Positions 7,455-16,916 are shown, counted from the first letter of the stretch. The stretch is 64,000 bases of DNA from Streptomyces xantholiticus (GCF_014651015.1 NZ_BMWB01000012.1:124001-188000); one strand, 5' to 3'. Program-made: numbers and translations. The notes: generated by a model not told the origin, from the sequence alone.

Positions 7455-9049
7455 GCGCCTCGCAGCTTTCCGCCCAGATCGCTCACAACGGAACAACCCT
7501 GATCGTCTTCGCCGTATTCGTCGTCTGCGTCATTCTCATCGCCTTGTGGGGTGCGGCGGACAGCGACACACCCCGCCGCTTCTTCGTCAGCGGCCGCGAA
7601 CTGCCCTCGGCGCGCAACGGGATCGCCCTGTTCGGCGACTTCATCTCCGCAGCGACGCTTCTTGGCACTCCCGGACTGATTGCACTGGCCGGCTTCGACG
7701 GCATCCCGTACCTGGTGGGGCCCGTCGTGGTCTGGGCCGTCATTCTGCTGGTGATCGCCGAGCCGTTCCACAACACCGGCAGCTATACGGTGGGCGACGC
7801 GCTGGCGCGCCGGCTGCGGCCGCGGCCCGTCCATCTGGCCATGGGCCTCGCCACGTTGGTGATCTCGCTGTTCTACCTCACCGCCCAACTCGTGGGGGCC
7901 GGTGCGCTCGCGGCACCTCTGCTGGGCATATCCGGCGAGGCGGCCCAGAACTACCTGATGGTCTTCCTCGGCGTCCTGATGATCATCTACGTGGCCATCA
8001 GCGGTATGCACGGCGCTACGCTCGTACAGTTGCTCAAGGCGGCCGTCCTGCTGGCCGCGAGCATCTTCCTGGCAGCGCTCGTGCTGGCGAAGTTCAATTG
8101 GAACCCCAGTGACCTGCTGGGAACCGCGGCCCGCCGCAGCGGCGTCGGCGAGGACTTCCTCGCCCCCGGCGCCCGCGCCCAGGGGACCGGCACCGAGGCG
8201 CTGGACAGAGTGAGCCTCCAACTCGGAGCCCTGATCGGCGCCGCCGGACTCCCACACATACTGATGCGCATGTCCGTGGTGCGCTCCGCGCGCGCTGCGC
8301 GGCGTTCAGTGCAGTGGACCGCGGTTCTGACGTGCGTGTTCTGCGCGACCGCGGGGATTTTGGGATTCGGTGCCGCGGCGGTTCTCGGCCCGGAGACCAT
8401 CGTCGCCGGGAGCCCCTCGGGGAACACGGCCACCCTGCTGCTCGCCCACTCCCTCGGCGGCTCGTGGATGCTCACCGTCATGGCCTGCGTGGCGTTCGCC
8501 ACGATCCTGGCCGTTGTTGCGGGCATCGCCCTCGCGGCAGCGACATCCGTGGCGCACGACCTCTACGGCGCGGTGCTCAAGCGGGGACGCGCGACCGAGG
8601 AGAAGGAACTGATGGTCGCCCGCTGGGCAGTCGTGCTGATCGGTTGCGCCGCGGTGGGCCTGTCCCTGCTCGCCGAGCGCCTCAACGTCTCCTTCGCCGC
8701 CGGGCTCGCGTTCTGCGTCGCGGCTTCGGCGATTCTTCCCGCGCTGCTGTACGGCCTCTACTGGCGGGGCTTCACCACCACCGGCGCGCTGTGGAGCATC
8801 TACGGCGGACTGGTTTCCTCGGTGGTCCTGGCCGTGCTGTCCCCGGCGGTTTCGGGAGGCCCGACCGCGCTGTTCCCGGACATGGACTTCAATCTGTTCC
8901 CCTTGCAGTACCCGACCATCGTCTCCGCCCCCCTGGGATTCTTCCTGGGATGGCTCGGTTCGGTGCTGGGGAGGGACAGGCCGGACCAGGCCACGTACTC
9001 CGCGCTCGAGTTGCGCACCCTCGCGAACGCCGAGGAGACCTCCGCCTAG
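7451..9049 (+). CDS. Sodium/solute symporter (ActP-like, SSS family)
   Basis: A 532-residue multi-pass membrane transporter, predicted from sequence to have about 13 helices. The GTG at 7451 is coupled to the DUF485 gene. Family features include an early region FFVSGRELPSARNGIALFGDF followed by SAATLLG, and a long set of alternating hydrophobic helices ending at about residue 510. Proteins of this subgroup carry acetate, pyruvate or related carboxylates together with Na+ or H+. The substrate here cannot be read from sequence. The TetR palindrome upstream suggests inducible expression. Confidence 0.9.
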   Translation: MSASQLSAQIAHNGTTLIVFAVFVVCVILIALWGAADSDTPRRFFVSGRELPSARNGIALFGDFISAATLLGTPGLIALAGFDGIPYLVGPVVVWAVILLVIAEPFHNTGSYTVGDALARRLRPRPVHLAMGLATLVISLFYLTAQLVGAGALAAPLLGISGEAAQNYLMVFLGVLMIIYVAISGMHGATLVQLLKAAVLLAASIFLAALVLAKFNWNPSDLLGTAARRSGVGEDFLAPGARAQGTGTEALDRVSLQLGALIGAAGLPHILMRMSVVRSARAARRSVQWTAVLTCVFCATAGILGFGAAAVLGPETIVAGSPSGNTATLLLAHSLGGSWMLTVMACVAFATILAVVAGIALAAATSVAHDLYGAVLKRGRATEEKELMVARWAVVLIGCAAVGLSLLAERLNVSFAAGLAFCVAASAILPALLYGLYWRGFTTTGALWSIYGGLVSSVVLAVLSPAVSGGPTALFPDMDFNLFPLQYPTIVSAPLGFFLGWLGSVLGRDRPDQATYSALELRTLANAEETSA

Positions 9050-9516
9050 CAGATGCGACGTGGGGGGCTGCTGCCCACCGACCGTGGCGGCAAGACCCTC
9101 ACGGACCGCCTCCCTGCGAACCCGGAGACCCGTGATGTCCTCCCCACCTCCCTGCGGCAACGGAGCTTCCGGTGGTGGGGCCGGTACCCCGCCGTCCCCG
9201 GTGAGGGAGCGTGTGTGTTGCGGTGACGGCGGCGGTGGAACCTCGGCTCCTCCGCCGCCTGGTGAGCCTTTCTGCACGGTGAGCGCGTAGACCGCCCTGA
9301 TGAAGGCGGCGTACGCGTCGCGCAGATGCTGCCGACCGTTCCGCGTCGACAGGTCGTCGCTCCCCCGGGCCCGTGCGCGCCTGCAGTGGCTGTCGTCGTC
9401 GCCGGGATCAGGACCGACGGGTGGTTGGCGAAGTACTGCTGTATTCATCGAACGAGGCCGTGCCGCCCGGGTCGGCGATCCGGCGCAGCACCGCCCGGGC
9501 CCGGGGCCCCGGGGGT
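9050..9516. other. No recognisable gene
   Basis: I see no coding sequence I can support between the symporter stop and the ArsR-like remnant. Open frames exist on both strands but have proline/glycine-rich shadow composition. A short minus-strand stretch near 9280-9330 looks protein-like (AYAAFIRAVYALTV) but leads nowhere. Confidence 0.5.
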
Positions 9517-9963
9517 TCATGCCCGCACCAGCGCCTCTCCCAGCGGGGTACGCCGGTGGAGGACGAGGCGGCCGTGGCGGGCGCGCGTGGTCAGACCGGC
9601 CGCGGTGAGCACACCCGGGCGCCGCCCGCGCTGGTGGGACCGCTGCTGATGCTCAACACGGCGCTGGTGGTGCTCCTTCAGGTCCCCGGCGCTCGTGCAG
9701 CAGGCGAACTCGCCGGTGCAGAACGGGCTTTCCGCACGGATGGGCTGCTCGTGGCGGCATGCTGCCCGGTGGCGGCGCCGGCCAATGAGCACGGCGCCGC
9801 TTCCACCGGCTGGATGCGGCCCGTCAGTCGGGCGCACGGTGTCGATGACTTCCAGGCGCATGGCAGGGTCCGCCGGTCCGGTGATGAGCAGACCGGCGCG
9901 GGTGAACGGGCTGCGTCGCGGACAGGCCCGGCGCGACAACGACCGCCTCACCACGTAGGGCAT
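9517..9963 (-). pseudogene. Frameshifted ArsR-type (DUF5937-like) regulator
   Basis: The minus-strand frame ends with AGLTTRARHGRLVLHRRTPL and GEALVRA, a typical winged-helix wing and tail of Streptomyces ArsR-like regulators. An earlier part reads AVLIGRRRHRA and then FCTGEFACC, resembling the LLGRSRAAVLRAL...CTTGELA helix region. The recognition helix appears only in another frame (ISSGPTSAGGARV). At least two frame changes are therefore needed, and the gene is best read as decayed. It lies 4 bp downstream of the LysR gene. Confidence 0.6.
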
Positions 9964-9967
9964 GGTC

Positions 9968-10852
9968 CTAATTCACGGCGTCGCGCAGCAGGTTCCGCAG
10001 TTGCAGCGCCGTCGGCATCGGGGTGGCAGGCAGTGCTATGTGCAGGGTGCGGCGCAAGGCGGGGTCGGTGAGACGGCACAGGACGAGTTCCTCGGGAACC
10101 GCCCACCTGGCCAGCGACGGCACCAGCGCCACTCCCAGTCCGGCGGCCACATAGCCGAACTTCCCGGTCCACTCCGCGATGCGGATGATCCTCCTGGGAG
10201 CGAAACCCGCCCGCGCGCAGGCGTCGGCGAGCATCGTGGGGCGGTCGCCGTACGCGCTTTGCAGCCAGGCCTCCTCACGCAGTTCGCGGAGGTCGATCGC
10301 CCCGGCGCCGGTCAGGCGGTGCCCACGCGGGAGGGCGACGAACAGTTCGTCCTCGCACAGCACGGTGGTCGTGACCCCGTCGGCCGACGGAAGCCCGTAC
10401 GGATAGTCGCTGACCACGGCGATGTCCAGTGCCCCGTCCGCGAGCTGCTGTATCAGTGTGTCGGTCGGGCCCTCGACCGCGACGACCTCGACATCCGGCG
10501 TGGCCTCCTGAAGCGCCCGCAGGGCGGCCGGCATCAGCGAGATGTTCGCAGTGGCGAACGCCCCCACGTGCAGCAGCCCGCCGCGCCCTGCCCGCAGTAC
10601 GGCCAGTTCCCGCTCCGCCCGTGCCAGCCGGCCGAGCACCTCCACGGCGTGCCGGTGCAGCGCCCGCCCGGCGGGATTGAGCCGCACACCCCGCGGCAGC
10701 CGCTCGAACAGCGGCCCGCCCGCCTGTTGTTCCAGCGTGGCGATCCGGCGGGACACCGCGGACTGCGTGTAGTTGAGCCGGACCGCCGCCTTGGTGAACG
10801 ACCCCGTCTCGGCCACCGCCACGAGCAGCCGCAGCGCGTCGTTCTCGAACAC
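9968..10852 (-). CDS. LysR family transcriptional regulator
   Basis: A 294-residue LysR regulator. I chose GTG 10852 because GGAGG lies 4-8 bases upstream and the protein then begins with the winged helix (ALRLLVAVAETGSFTKAAVR, then LNYTQSAVSRRIATLE at about 20-40). The effector-binding domain spans about 90-290. It is divergent from the M20 peptidase gene at 11079, and LysR proteins commonly control the divergent neighbour, so the peptidase operon is the likely target. Confidence 0.9.
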   Translation of the reverse strand: MFENDALRLLVAVAETGSFTKAAVRLNYTQSAVSRRIATLEQQAGGPLFERLPRGVRLNPAGRALHRHAVEVLGRLARAERELAVLRAGRGGLLHVGAFATANISLMPAALRALQEATPDVEVVAVEGPTDTLIQQLADGALDIAVVSDYPYGLPSADGVTTTVLCEDELFVALPRGHRLTGAGAIDLRELREEAWLQSAYGDRPTMLADACARAGFAPRRIIRIAEWTGKFGYVAAGLGVALVPSLARWAVPEELVLCRLTDPALRRTLHIALPATPMPTALQLRNLLRDAVN

Positions 10853-11078
10853 GTTCCTCCCACAGCCAGGGCCTTTCTCGGCCACTCGACATGGTCCCCC
10901 AACCCATGCCTGCGACGCATGGATTCCATGCAATCCAGTCGCTGGTGGCATCCCTTCCTGCGCCCTAGCGTCGTTCGTGCGGCGGTGCTGCGGAGGAGGA
11001 AAACGCACTGCCGCTCCACCGACATGTGCGATCCGAGGGGAGAGGTGTGATGTTGCGAGGACAGGAGAGGTGGGACCG

Positions 11079-12215
11079 GTGGGATCGTTGAACCGGGGAG
11101 CCGCGCTCGAGTTGCCGGTGATGCTCGCTGATCTGGAGGAACTCGTCCGGTGCGAGTCCTTCTCGGACGACCACGCCGCGGTGGCGCGCAGTGCCGAGGT
11201 GGTCGGCACCCTCGGTACGCGGCTGCTGGAAGCCGAGCCGGAGACGATGGTGATCGACGGAGTGACCCATCTGCGGTGGGCCTTCGGTACCCCGCGCGTG
11301 CTGCTGGTGGGACATCACGACACGGTGTGGCCCATCGGCTCACTCCGGTCCCGTCCCTGGTCGGTGGCCGACGGGATCGCCCGCGGCCCCGGGGTCCTGG
11401 ACATGAAGGCGGGCCTGGTGCAGATGTTCCACGCGCTGGCCTCGCTGCCCTCCCCGGACGGAGTGTGCATCCTGGTCAACGGGGACGAGGAGGTCGGCTC
11501 CCCGACCTCGCGGCACCTGATGGAGGAAACTGCCCGGGGGTGCGTCGCCGCCTTCGTGCTGGAGGCGGCCGCGGACGAGAGGGGCGCGCTCAAGACCGCC
11601 CGCAAGGGCACCTCACGCTACGAAGTCGTGGTCCACGGCAGGGCCGCCCACGCGGGTCAGGAACCGCACAAGGGCGTCAACGCCGCCGTGGAGGCCGCTC
11701 ACCAGGTCCTGGCCCTCGCCGGCATCGGGGCAGCCGTGGGCGCAGCTCACCCCCTCCTGGGCGCCGCGACGGTCACGCCCACGCTGCTGTCGGCCGGCAG
11801 CGCGCGCAACACGGTGCCCGCGACGGCGAGGGTATCGGTGGACGTGCGCGTACCGACCGCGGCGGCACAGGACCGGATCGACGGGCTTGTACGAGCACTC
11901 ACCCCCCGAACGCCCGGTGCCCGGCTGGAGGTCCTGGGCGGCCCGGGGCGGCCGCCCATGCAACCGGCGTCCAGCGCCGATCTGTTCGCCCTCGCTTCCC
12001 GTGTCGCCTCGGATCTGGGCCAGGCGCCCCTGAGCGCAGCCGCTGTCGGCGGCGCCTCGGACGGCAACCACATCGCAGCATCGGGCTGTCCGACCCTGGA
12101 CGGCCTGGGCGCCGTGGGTGGTGGAGCCCACGCGGACACCGAGTACGTGGAGGTCGCGCAGATGGTCCCCCGAGCCCGTCTGCTGGCCGAGCTGATGAGG
12201 AGGACCGTGCGATGA
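11079..12215 (+). CDS. M20 family metallopeptidase (carboxypeptidase G2-like)
   Basis: A 378-residue cytoplasmic zinc peptidase. Metal/catalytic motifs are visible: GHHDTV (about 78-83), the bridging aspartate in GVLDMKAG (about D108) and the catalytic/metal glutamates in NGDEEVGS (about E137-E138). A dimerisation insert follows at about 180-290. This arrangement matches glutamate carboxypeptidase-like M20 enzymes. GTG 11079 is 11 bp from AGGAG; GTG 11070 is an alternative but sits almost on the ribosome site. The stop overlaps the lipoprotein start as ATGA. The substrate is unknown. Confidence 0.87.
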   Translation: MGSLNRGAALELPVMLADLEELVRCESFSDDHAAVARSAEVVGTLGTRLLEAEPETMVIDGVTHLRWAFGTPRVLLVGHHDTVWPIGSLRSRPWSVADGIARGPGVLDMKAGLVQMFHALASLPSPDGVCILVNGDEEVGSPTSRHLMEETARGCVAAFVLEAAADERGALKTARKGTSRYEVVVHGRAAHAGQEPHKGVNAAVEAAHQVLALAGIGAAVGAAHPLLGAATVTPTLLSAGSARNTVPATARVSVDVRVPTAAAQDRIDGLVRALTPRTPGARLEVLGGPGRPPMQPASSADLFALASRVASDLGQAPLSAAAVGGASDGNHIAASGCPTLDGLGAVGGGAHADTEYVEVAQMVPRARLLAELMRRTVR

Positions 12216-12817
12216 GGCAACCGACACGACACCTCGCGCTGGTGTTCACCGCTCTCACAGCCGCCGTGGCCCTGGCCGCCTGTTCCACCGCTCCCGGCGC
12301 GGCACCGGCCACTGGACCGACAGCCACGGACGCCACCACGGCGATCGCCGACCCGCTGACGCCGACGGAGAGCACTCCGCCGACGCACTACCCGTCCGCC
12401 ACCACTTCCGCGCGGACCGCCGCCAATGTTGCGCTCTGGTACGAGTCCGGAGGTGAGGAGCAGATCAGCGCCGTGCACCGCCAGGCCGAGGAGGTTTACT
12501 CCCACCATGACGAGGACATGTGGGTCATCGACTTCACCTGGTTCTTCGATTACGTCCGCGAGGCCCAGGAGTACCCTCCCATCCCCGACCCGAAGACCCA
12601 GGCCGCCTGGTCGGCCGCCCTCAAGAACATCAGCGAGGGCGGCGGCGCCGTGTACGACGCGACGCGACTCGGCACCGGCGAGACCAGCCAGAGCGCCGAG
12701 GAGGCCAGGCAGGTGGAGCGGGGCTGGAAGGAACTCGCCAAGGGCATCAAGGGCCTCGAGGCGGTCGAAGAACGGCTCGGCCGGACCTTCGGACTCCAGG
12801 CGCTGACGGCTCCCTGA
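12212..12817 (+). CDS. Hypothetical lipoprotein
   Basis: A 201-residue protein with a clear lipoprotein signal (MRQPTRHLALVFTALTAAVA then LAACS; lipidated cysteine at about residue 26). A threonine/proline/alanine-rich linker extends to about residue 70, followed by a helical domain rich in tryptophan, glutamate and aspartate (for example DMWVIDFTWFFDYVREAQ). It is coupled by 4 bp to the M20 peptidase, so both may act in one uptake or processing route. No family is recognised. Confidence 0.8.
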   Translation: MRQPTRHLALVFTALTAAVALAACSTAPGAAPATGPTATDATTAIADPLTPTESTPPTHYPSATTSARTAANVALWYESGGEEQISAVHRQAEEVYSHHDEDMWVIDFTWFFDYVREAQEYPPIPDPKTQAAWSAALKNISEGGGAVYDATRLGTGETSQSAEEARQVERGWKELAKGIKGLEAVEERLGRTFGLQALTAP

Positions 12818-13275
12818 GAGGTCGTGCCGTCAAGCGGCAGGAGGACGGCCGCCTGCAAGGACGCCGCACACACGCGACTCGCTGGTCGAACGGCGGTTCC
12901 GGCCCTGGCACGGCGAAGCCCCGGATCGCCGGCGGCGCCGCCAAGCACCGACATCCTCTCGCCCCGGCCCCGGACGGCCACCCGGTCGTAAGGACACCCG
13001 GCCGACCCCCACGCCACGATGTGCGCACACTCGGCAAACCCGACCCCGCAAGGCGCCGGACGACGAAAACAACGACCCCGTGTCCCCCGCCACCCACGTT
13101 GAAGATCAAGCTCGAACGGCAGCCCCAAGGGTGCCGACGGACAGGTCGTGGAGGTCCTTACTCACGGATGAGCTCGGACTGCGGATGCCTGACGGCCGCG
13201 TCGGCCCGCTTCGTCGTCAGCCGCCACAGTTCGGAGGCCGGGCTCACGGTGATCGAAGGGAGCGGAACCCGCCCT
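12818..13275. other. No recognisable gene
   Basis: About 460 bp with no gene I can support and no tRNA-like fold noticed. A short minus-strand frame near 13160-13260 (SPASELWRLTTKRADAAVRH) looks protein-like but has no start or partner. Confidence 0.5.
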
Positions 13276-13311
13276 GATGCGGAGCCCCGCCTTTTTCCGG
13301 GGCTCCGCATC
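13276..13311. terminator. Strong bidirectional hairpin
   Basis: A perfect 14-bp stem (GATGCGGAGCCCCG at 13276-13289 with its complement at 13298-13311) closes an 8-base loop containing five T residues. It sits 15 bp past the stop of the minus-strand gene at 13327 and downstream of the plus-strand lipoprotein operon, so it can end transcripts from both sides. Confidence 0.8.
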
Positions 13312-13326
13312 CTTCGCGCCAGGAAT

Positions 13327-13716
13327 CTAGCCCGGTCGGCGCTTGCCCTGGCCGGGTTTGTCAGGGTCGACGCCGGTGAACGCGGAGTCGTCCTTCGTCC
13401 CGCTGGGGCGTTGCGAGCGGCCCTTGCGGCCGGTGTCGCGCATGCCTTTCTCCGGGCTGTCGCCGTACTCCTCGCCGCTCCCGGTCTCGCTTTCCACGTT
13501 GTCGCCGGGAACAGATCCCTTCTCTTCTTCGGAAATCCTCCTGCCCTTGCCGGGGCTGCCCGCGTGCTCCTCGGCATGGAAGGAACGCCGGGCGCTGGGG
13601 TTGTCCTGCTGGCGGGTCTCGTCCACGTCCGGGGACCAGCCGTGGTGCTCGGTTCCCCGGTGACGGCTCGGGCCTTTGCCGTGCGAGGGCTGTGATGACT
13701 TGGGTTCCTTGGCCAT
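13327..13716 (-). CDS. Small hydrophilic disordered protein
   Basis: A 129-residue protein beginning MAKEPKSSQPSHGKGPSRHR. It is almost entirely charged and polar (Lys, Glu, Asp, Ser, Gly, Pro) with no hydrophobic core, no cysteine and no membrane segment, so it is probably disordered. It ends with the basic stretch KPGQGKRRPG. The gene is divergent from hypX and ends in the strong hairpin at 13276-13311. The function is unknown; I am confident it is coding because of the terminator and composition, not because of a family. Confidence 0.62.
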   Translation of the reverse strand: MAKEPKSSQPSHGKGPSRHRGTEHHGWSPDVDETRQQDNPSARRSFHAEEHAGSPGKGRRISEEEKGSVPGDNVESETGSGEEYGDSPEKGMRDTGRKGRSQRPSGTKDDSAFTGVDPDKPGQGKRRPG

Positions 13717-13989
13717 GCGCCGACCTGCCTGTCCAAAGTCGTGGGGGCACTCCTGTGGTGCCAGGTGTATTGCGATTCTCCCACCTGTGGACGAGTCCGG
13801 CATTCAGGTCAATGCGGACAGCTGTCGGCATGCGTGCCTGCCGCTCCCGGCCATGTGGACGGAATCGCGATGCTTACGAGTGAAGTGGGAGCTTCATGCC
13901 CCCACCTGAGTGCGGATGTGTTCGACCATCGCAGGCAGTCGCCCGTGTCGAGCGGCCGAGAGGGTCGCACCACTCGAGGGAGGGCCGCC

Positions 13990-15705
13990 ATGCGTATCTT
14001 GCTCGTCGCCAGCGCGTACAACAGTCTCACCCAGCGGGTCCACGCAGAACTGCGTGACCGCAGGCATGCCGTGGCCGTGGAGGTGACGCCGCACGGTTCG
14101 GCGGTGCGGGCCGCGGTGCAGCGGCACCGGCCCGACCTCGTGGTGGCGCCGCTGCTGAAGGCCGTGGTTCCCCGGGACGTCTGGACGGGCTGCACCTGCC
14201 TCATCGTGCATCCGGGGCCTGTGGGGGACCGCGGACCGTCCTCGTTGGACTGGGCGATCGACGAGGGCGTCGACGCGTGGGGCGTCACCGTGCTTCAGGC
14301 CGACGAGGAGATGGACGCCGGCGACGTCTGGGCGACCGTCGGCTTTCCCGTTCCCCGGGTCGCCAAGAGCGACCTGTACCGGAACGAGGTTTCCGACGCC
14401 GCGATCGAAGCCGTCCTGCTGGCCGTCGACCGTTTCGCGTCGGGCAACCACGTTCCCCGGCCGCAGGGCGGTCTCCCGCGGGCGGTCGCGGCGCGGACCC
14501 GGCCGTACTTCGGTCAGGCGATGCGCCGGATCTCTTGGCATGACGACTCCACGGAGGCGGTCCTGCGCAAACTGCGCGGCGCCGACTCGCAGCCCGGTGT
14601 GCGGGACGAGCTGCTCGGCGGTGAATGGTTCCTCCACGGCGGCCACCCGGAGGACGCGCTGCATGGCCGGCCCGGTGAGCTGCTGGCCACCCGTGCGGGT
14701 GCCGTCTGCCGCGCGACGGCCGACGGCGCGGTGTGGATTCCCGAGGTACGGGCCCGCCGCGGTCCGGGGCTCCCTCGCGCCTGCAAACTGCCCGCCACCC
14801 TTGCGCTGGCCGACCGGCTGCCGCCTCTGCCCGAGATTCCCGCGCCCCTGTACCCGGCAGAGGGCCACGGCACCTGGAGCGACATCCGCTACCGGGAGGA
14901 GGGGCCGGTCGGGCTTCTCTCCTTCTCGTTCCCCGGCGGGGCCATGAACACCGGTCACTGCCGTCGGCTGCTGGACGCCTACCGGGCGGCGTGCTCCCGC
15001 CCCACCGCCGTGCTGGTGCTGGGCGGCAGCCGGGACTTCTTCTCCAACGGCATCCACCTGAACGTCATCGACGCGGCAGCCGACCCCGCTGCGGAGTCCT
15101 GGGCCAACATCAACGCCATGAACGACCTGGTGGAGGCCGTTCTGACCACCACCGACCGGCTCGTGGTCAGCGCGATCGGCGGCAACGCCGCCGCCGGCGG
15201 CGTCATGTTCGCACTGGCCGCGGACGAGGTCTGGTGCCGGTCGGGCTCCGTGCTCAACCCGCACTACCGGCGCATGGGCCTCTACGGGTCGGAGTACTGG
15301 ACCTACACCCTGCCCCGCCGAGTGGGCGGCCCCATGGCGGAGCGTCTCACCGAGGAGGCCCGGCCGGTAACCGCAGCCACCGCGCACAGCATGGGGCTCG
15401 TCGACCGGGTCGTCGACTGCGCTCCGCAGGACTTCACCGCCGAGGTCACTCGATTGGCGGCACGGCTGGCGGCCCTCCCTACCGTGCAGCTGCGCGTCGT
15501 CACCAAGAAGGCGGAAAGCGAGCGCCGTGAATCCACGAAGCCGCTCGCCGCCTATCGGGCAGAGGAACTCGCGCACATGCTGCGCACCTTCTCGGACGCG
15601 GAGGCGCCGTACCACGCCCTTCGCCGTGCGTTCGTGCGAAAGCAGGAGGTCCCCGCCGACTTCGGCAGCCAGGGTGCGGTGGCGGCGCGCCCGGCTGACT
15701 GTTAG
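13990..15705 (+). CDS. hypX: Hydrogenase maturation protein HypX (HoxX), CO-ligand synthesis
   Basis: A 571-residue two-domain enzyme. The N-terminal half is a formyl-THF-dependent formyltransferase-like domain with the HypX signature HPGPVGDRGPSSLDW (residues 74-88) and DAGDVW near 109-114. The C-terminal half (about 300-520) is an enoyl-CoA hydratase/isomerase fold with SRDFFSNGIHLNVID and the GGNAAAGGVMFALAADEVW stretch. Known HypX proteins convert a formyl group, via formyl-CoA, to CO for the Ni-Fe(CN)2CO centre under aerobic conditions. ATG 13990 follows AGGGAGG. It is the first gene of the hydrogenase locus, 55 bp before the small subunit. Confidence 0.93.
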   Translation: MRILLVASAYNSLTQRVHAELRDRRHAVAVEVTPHGSAVRAAVQRHRPDLVVAPLLKAVVPRDVWTGCTCLIVHPGPVGDRGPSSLDWAIDEGVDAWGVTVLQADEEMDAGDVWATVGFPVPRVAKSDLYRNEVSDAAIEAVLLAVDRFASGNHVPRPQGGLPRAVAARTRPYFGQAMRRISWHDDSTEAVLRKLRGADSQPGVRDELLGGEWFLHGGHPEDALHGRPGELLATRAGAVCRATADGAVWIPEVRARRGPGLPRACKLPATLALADRLPPLPEIPAPLYPAEGHGTWSDIRYREEGPVGLLSFSFPGGAMNTGHCRRLLDAYRAACSRPTAVLVLGGSRDFFSNGIHLNVIDAAADPAAESWANINAMNDLVEAVLTTTDRLVVSAIGGNAAAGGVMFALAADEVWCRSGSVLNPHYRRMGLYGSEYWTYTLPRRVGGPMAERLTEEARPVTAATAHSMGLVDRVVDCAPQDFTAEVTRLAARLAALPTVQLRVVTKKAESERRESTKPLAAYRAEELAHMLRTFSDAEAPYHALRRAFVRKQEVPADFGSQGAVAARPADC

Positions 15706-15760
15706 CAAGATCGGAGGCCTGTATGAGGCCTTTGCCGCGAACCTCCCAGGAGGCGTACTC

Positions 15761-16849
15761 ATGAACGCAGGAACGCCGACCACGGTCGAAGAGCCGGGCG
15801 CATCCGGTACGCCCGGCAGTGACGAGGCGCCGATCCACATCCTCTGGATCAATGCCGGGCTGAGCTGCGACGGCGACTCGGTCGCGCTGACGGCAGCCAT
15901 GCAGCCCAGCATCGAGGAGATCGCGCTCGCCGGTCTGCCGGGCCTGCCCAAGATCGCCGTCCACTGGCCGCTGATCGACTTCGAGTGCGGTCCCGTGGGC
16001 GGCGCGGACACCTTCATCGAGTGGTTCTTCAAGGGGGAGCGCGGTGAAATCGACCCGTTCGTGCTGGTGATCGAGGGGTCCGTGCCCAACGAGGCGATCA
16101 AGCAGGAGGGGTACTGGTGCGGCTTCGGCGACAACCCGGAGACGGGCCAGCCCATCACCACCAGCGAGTGGATCGACCGGCTCGCGCCCAAGGCCCTCGC
16201 GGTGGTCGCGATCGGTACCTGTGCCACCTACGGTGGCATCCACGCGATGGCCGGCAATCCGACCGGCGCGATGGGCGTGCCCGACTACCTGGGCTGGGAC
16301 TGGAAGTCCAAGGCGGGCATTCCCATCGTCTGCGTGCCCGGCTGCCCCATCCAGCCCGACAACTTCGCCGAGACCCTGACCTACCTGCTCTACCAGGCGG
16401 CGGGGTCCGCGCCGATGATCCCCCTCGACGACAAGCTCCGGCCGACGTGGCTGTTCGGCGCCACCGTCCACGAGGGGTGCGACCGGGCCGGTTACTACGA
16501 GCAGGGCCAGTTCGCCACGACCTACGACTCTCCCAAGTGCCTCGTCAAGCTCGGCTGCTGGGGCCCCGTCGTCAAGTGCAACGTCCCCAAGCGCGGCTGG
16601 ATGAACGGCATCGGCGGCTGTCCGAACGTCGGAGGCATCTGCATCGCCTGCACCATGCCCGGTTTCCCGGACAAGTTCATGCCGTTCATGGACGAACCGC
16701 CCGGCGGCAAGGTCTCCAGCGCCGCCAGCGGCGTGTACGGCTCCGTGATCCGCAGGCTGCGGACCATCACGGCCAAGACGGTGGACCGGGAGCCGAAGTG
16801 GCGGCACACGGGCCAGAAGATCACCACGGGCTACCGGCCGCCGTGGTGA
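15761..16849 (+). CDS. hhyS: [NiFe] hydrogenase small subunit, group 1h (high-affinity)
   Basis: A 362-residue iron-sulfur subunit that passes electrons from the Ni-Fe site. Visible cluster ligands are C36 in LSCDGDS, C154 in GTCATYGG and C195 in VPGCPIQPDN (proximal), then HEGCDRAGYY, CLVKLGCWGPVVKCN and GGICIACTMPGFPDKF for the medial and distal clusters. The usual CxxC of the proximal site is CxxD here (D39), a hallmark of group 1h enzymes, which use three Cys and one Asp. No Tat signal precedes it, so the enzyme is cytoplasmic. Start ATG 15761 lies 7 bp after CCAGGAGG. Confidence 0.95.
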   Translation: MNAGTPTTVEEPGASGTPGSDEAPIHILWINAGLSCDGDSVALTAAMQPSIEEIALAGLPGLPKIAVHWPLIDFECGPVGGADTFIEWFFKGERGEIDPFVLVIEGSVPNEAIKQEGYWCGFGDNPETGQPITTSEWIDRLAPKALAVVAIGTCATYGGIHAMAGNPTGAMGVPDYLGWDWKSKAGIPIVCVPGCPIQPDNFAETLTYLLYQAAGSAPMIPLDDKLRPTWLFGATVHEGCDRAGYYEQGQFATTYDSPKCLVKLGCWGPVVKCNVPKRGWMNGIGGCPNVGGICIACTMPGFPDKFMPFMDEPPGGKVSSAASGVYGSVIRRLRTITAKTVDREPKWRHTGQKITTGYRPPW

Positions 16850-16916
16850 CCGCTCCCCATCAGGCCGCCGATCCCCTCTCCCGCTCGAAGAACTGACGAA
16901 GGGCACCGCACACACA

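Noticed and set aside
9060..9520. Open frames on both strands after the symporter
   Set aside because: Pro/Gly/Arg-rich shadow composition, no ribosome site and no recognisable domain.
13158..13263. Short minus-strand protein-like stretch beyond the hairpin at 13276-13311
   Set aside because: Has no start of its own, lies beyond the terminator and has no recognised family; not enough to call a gene.
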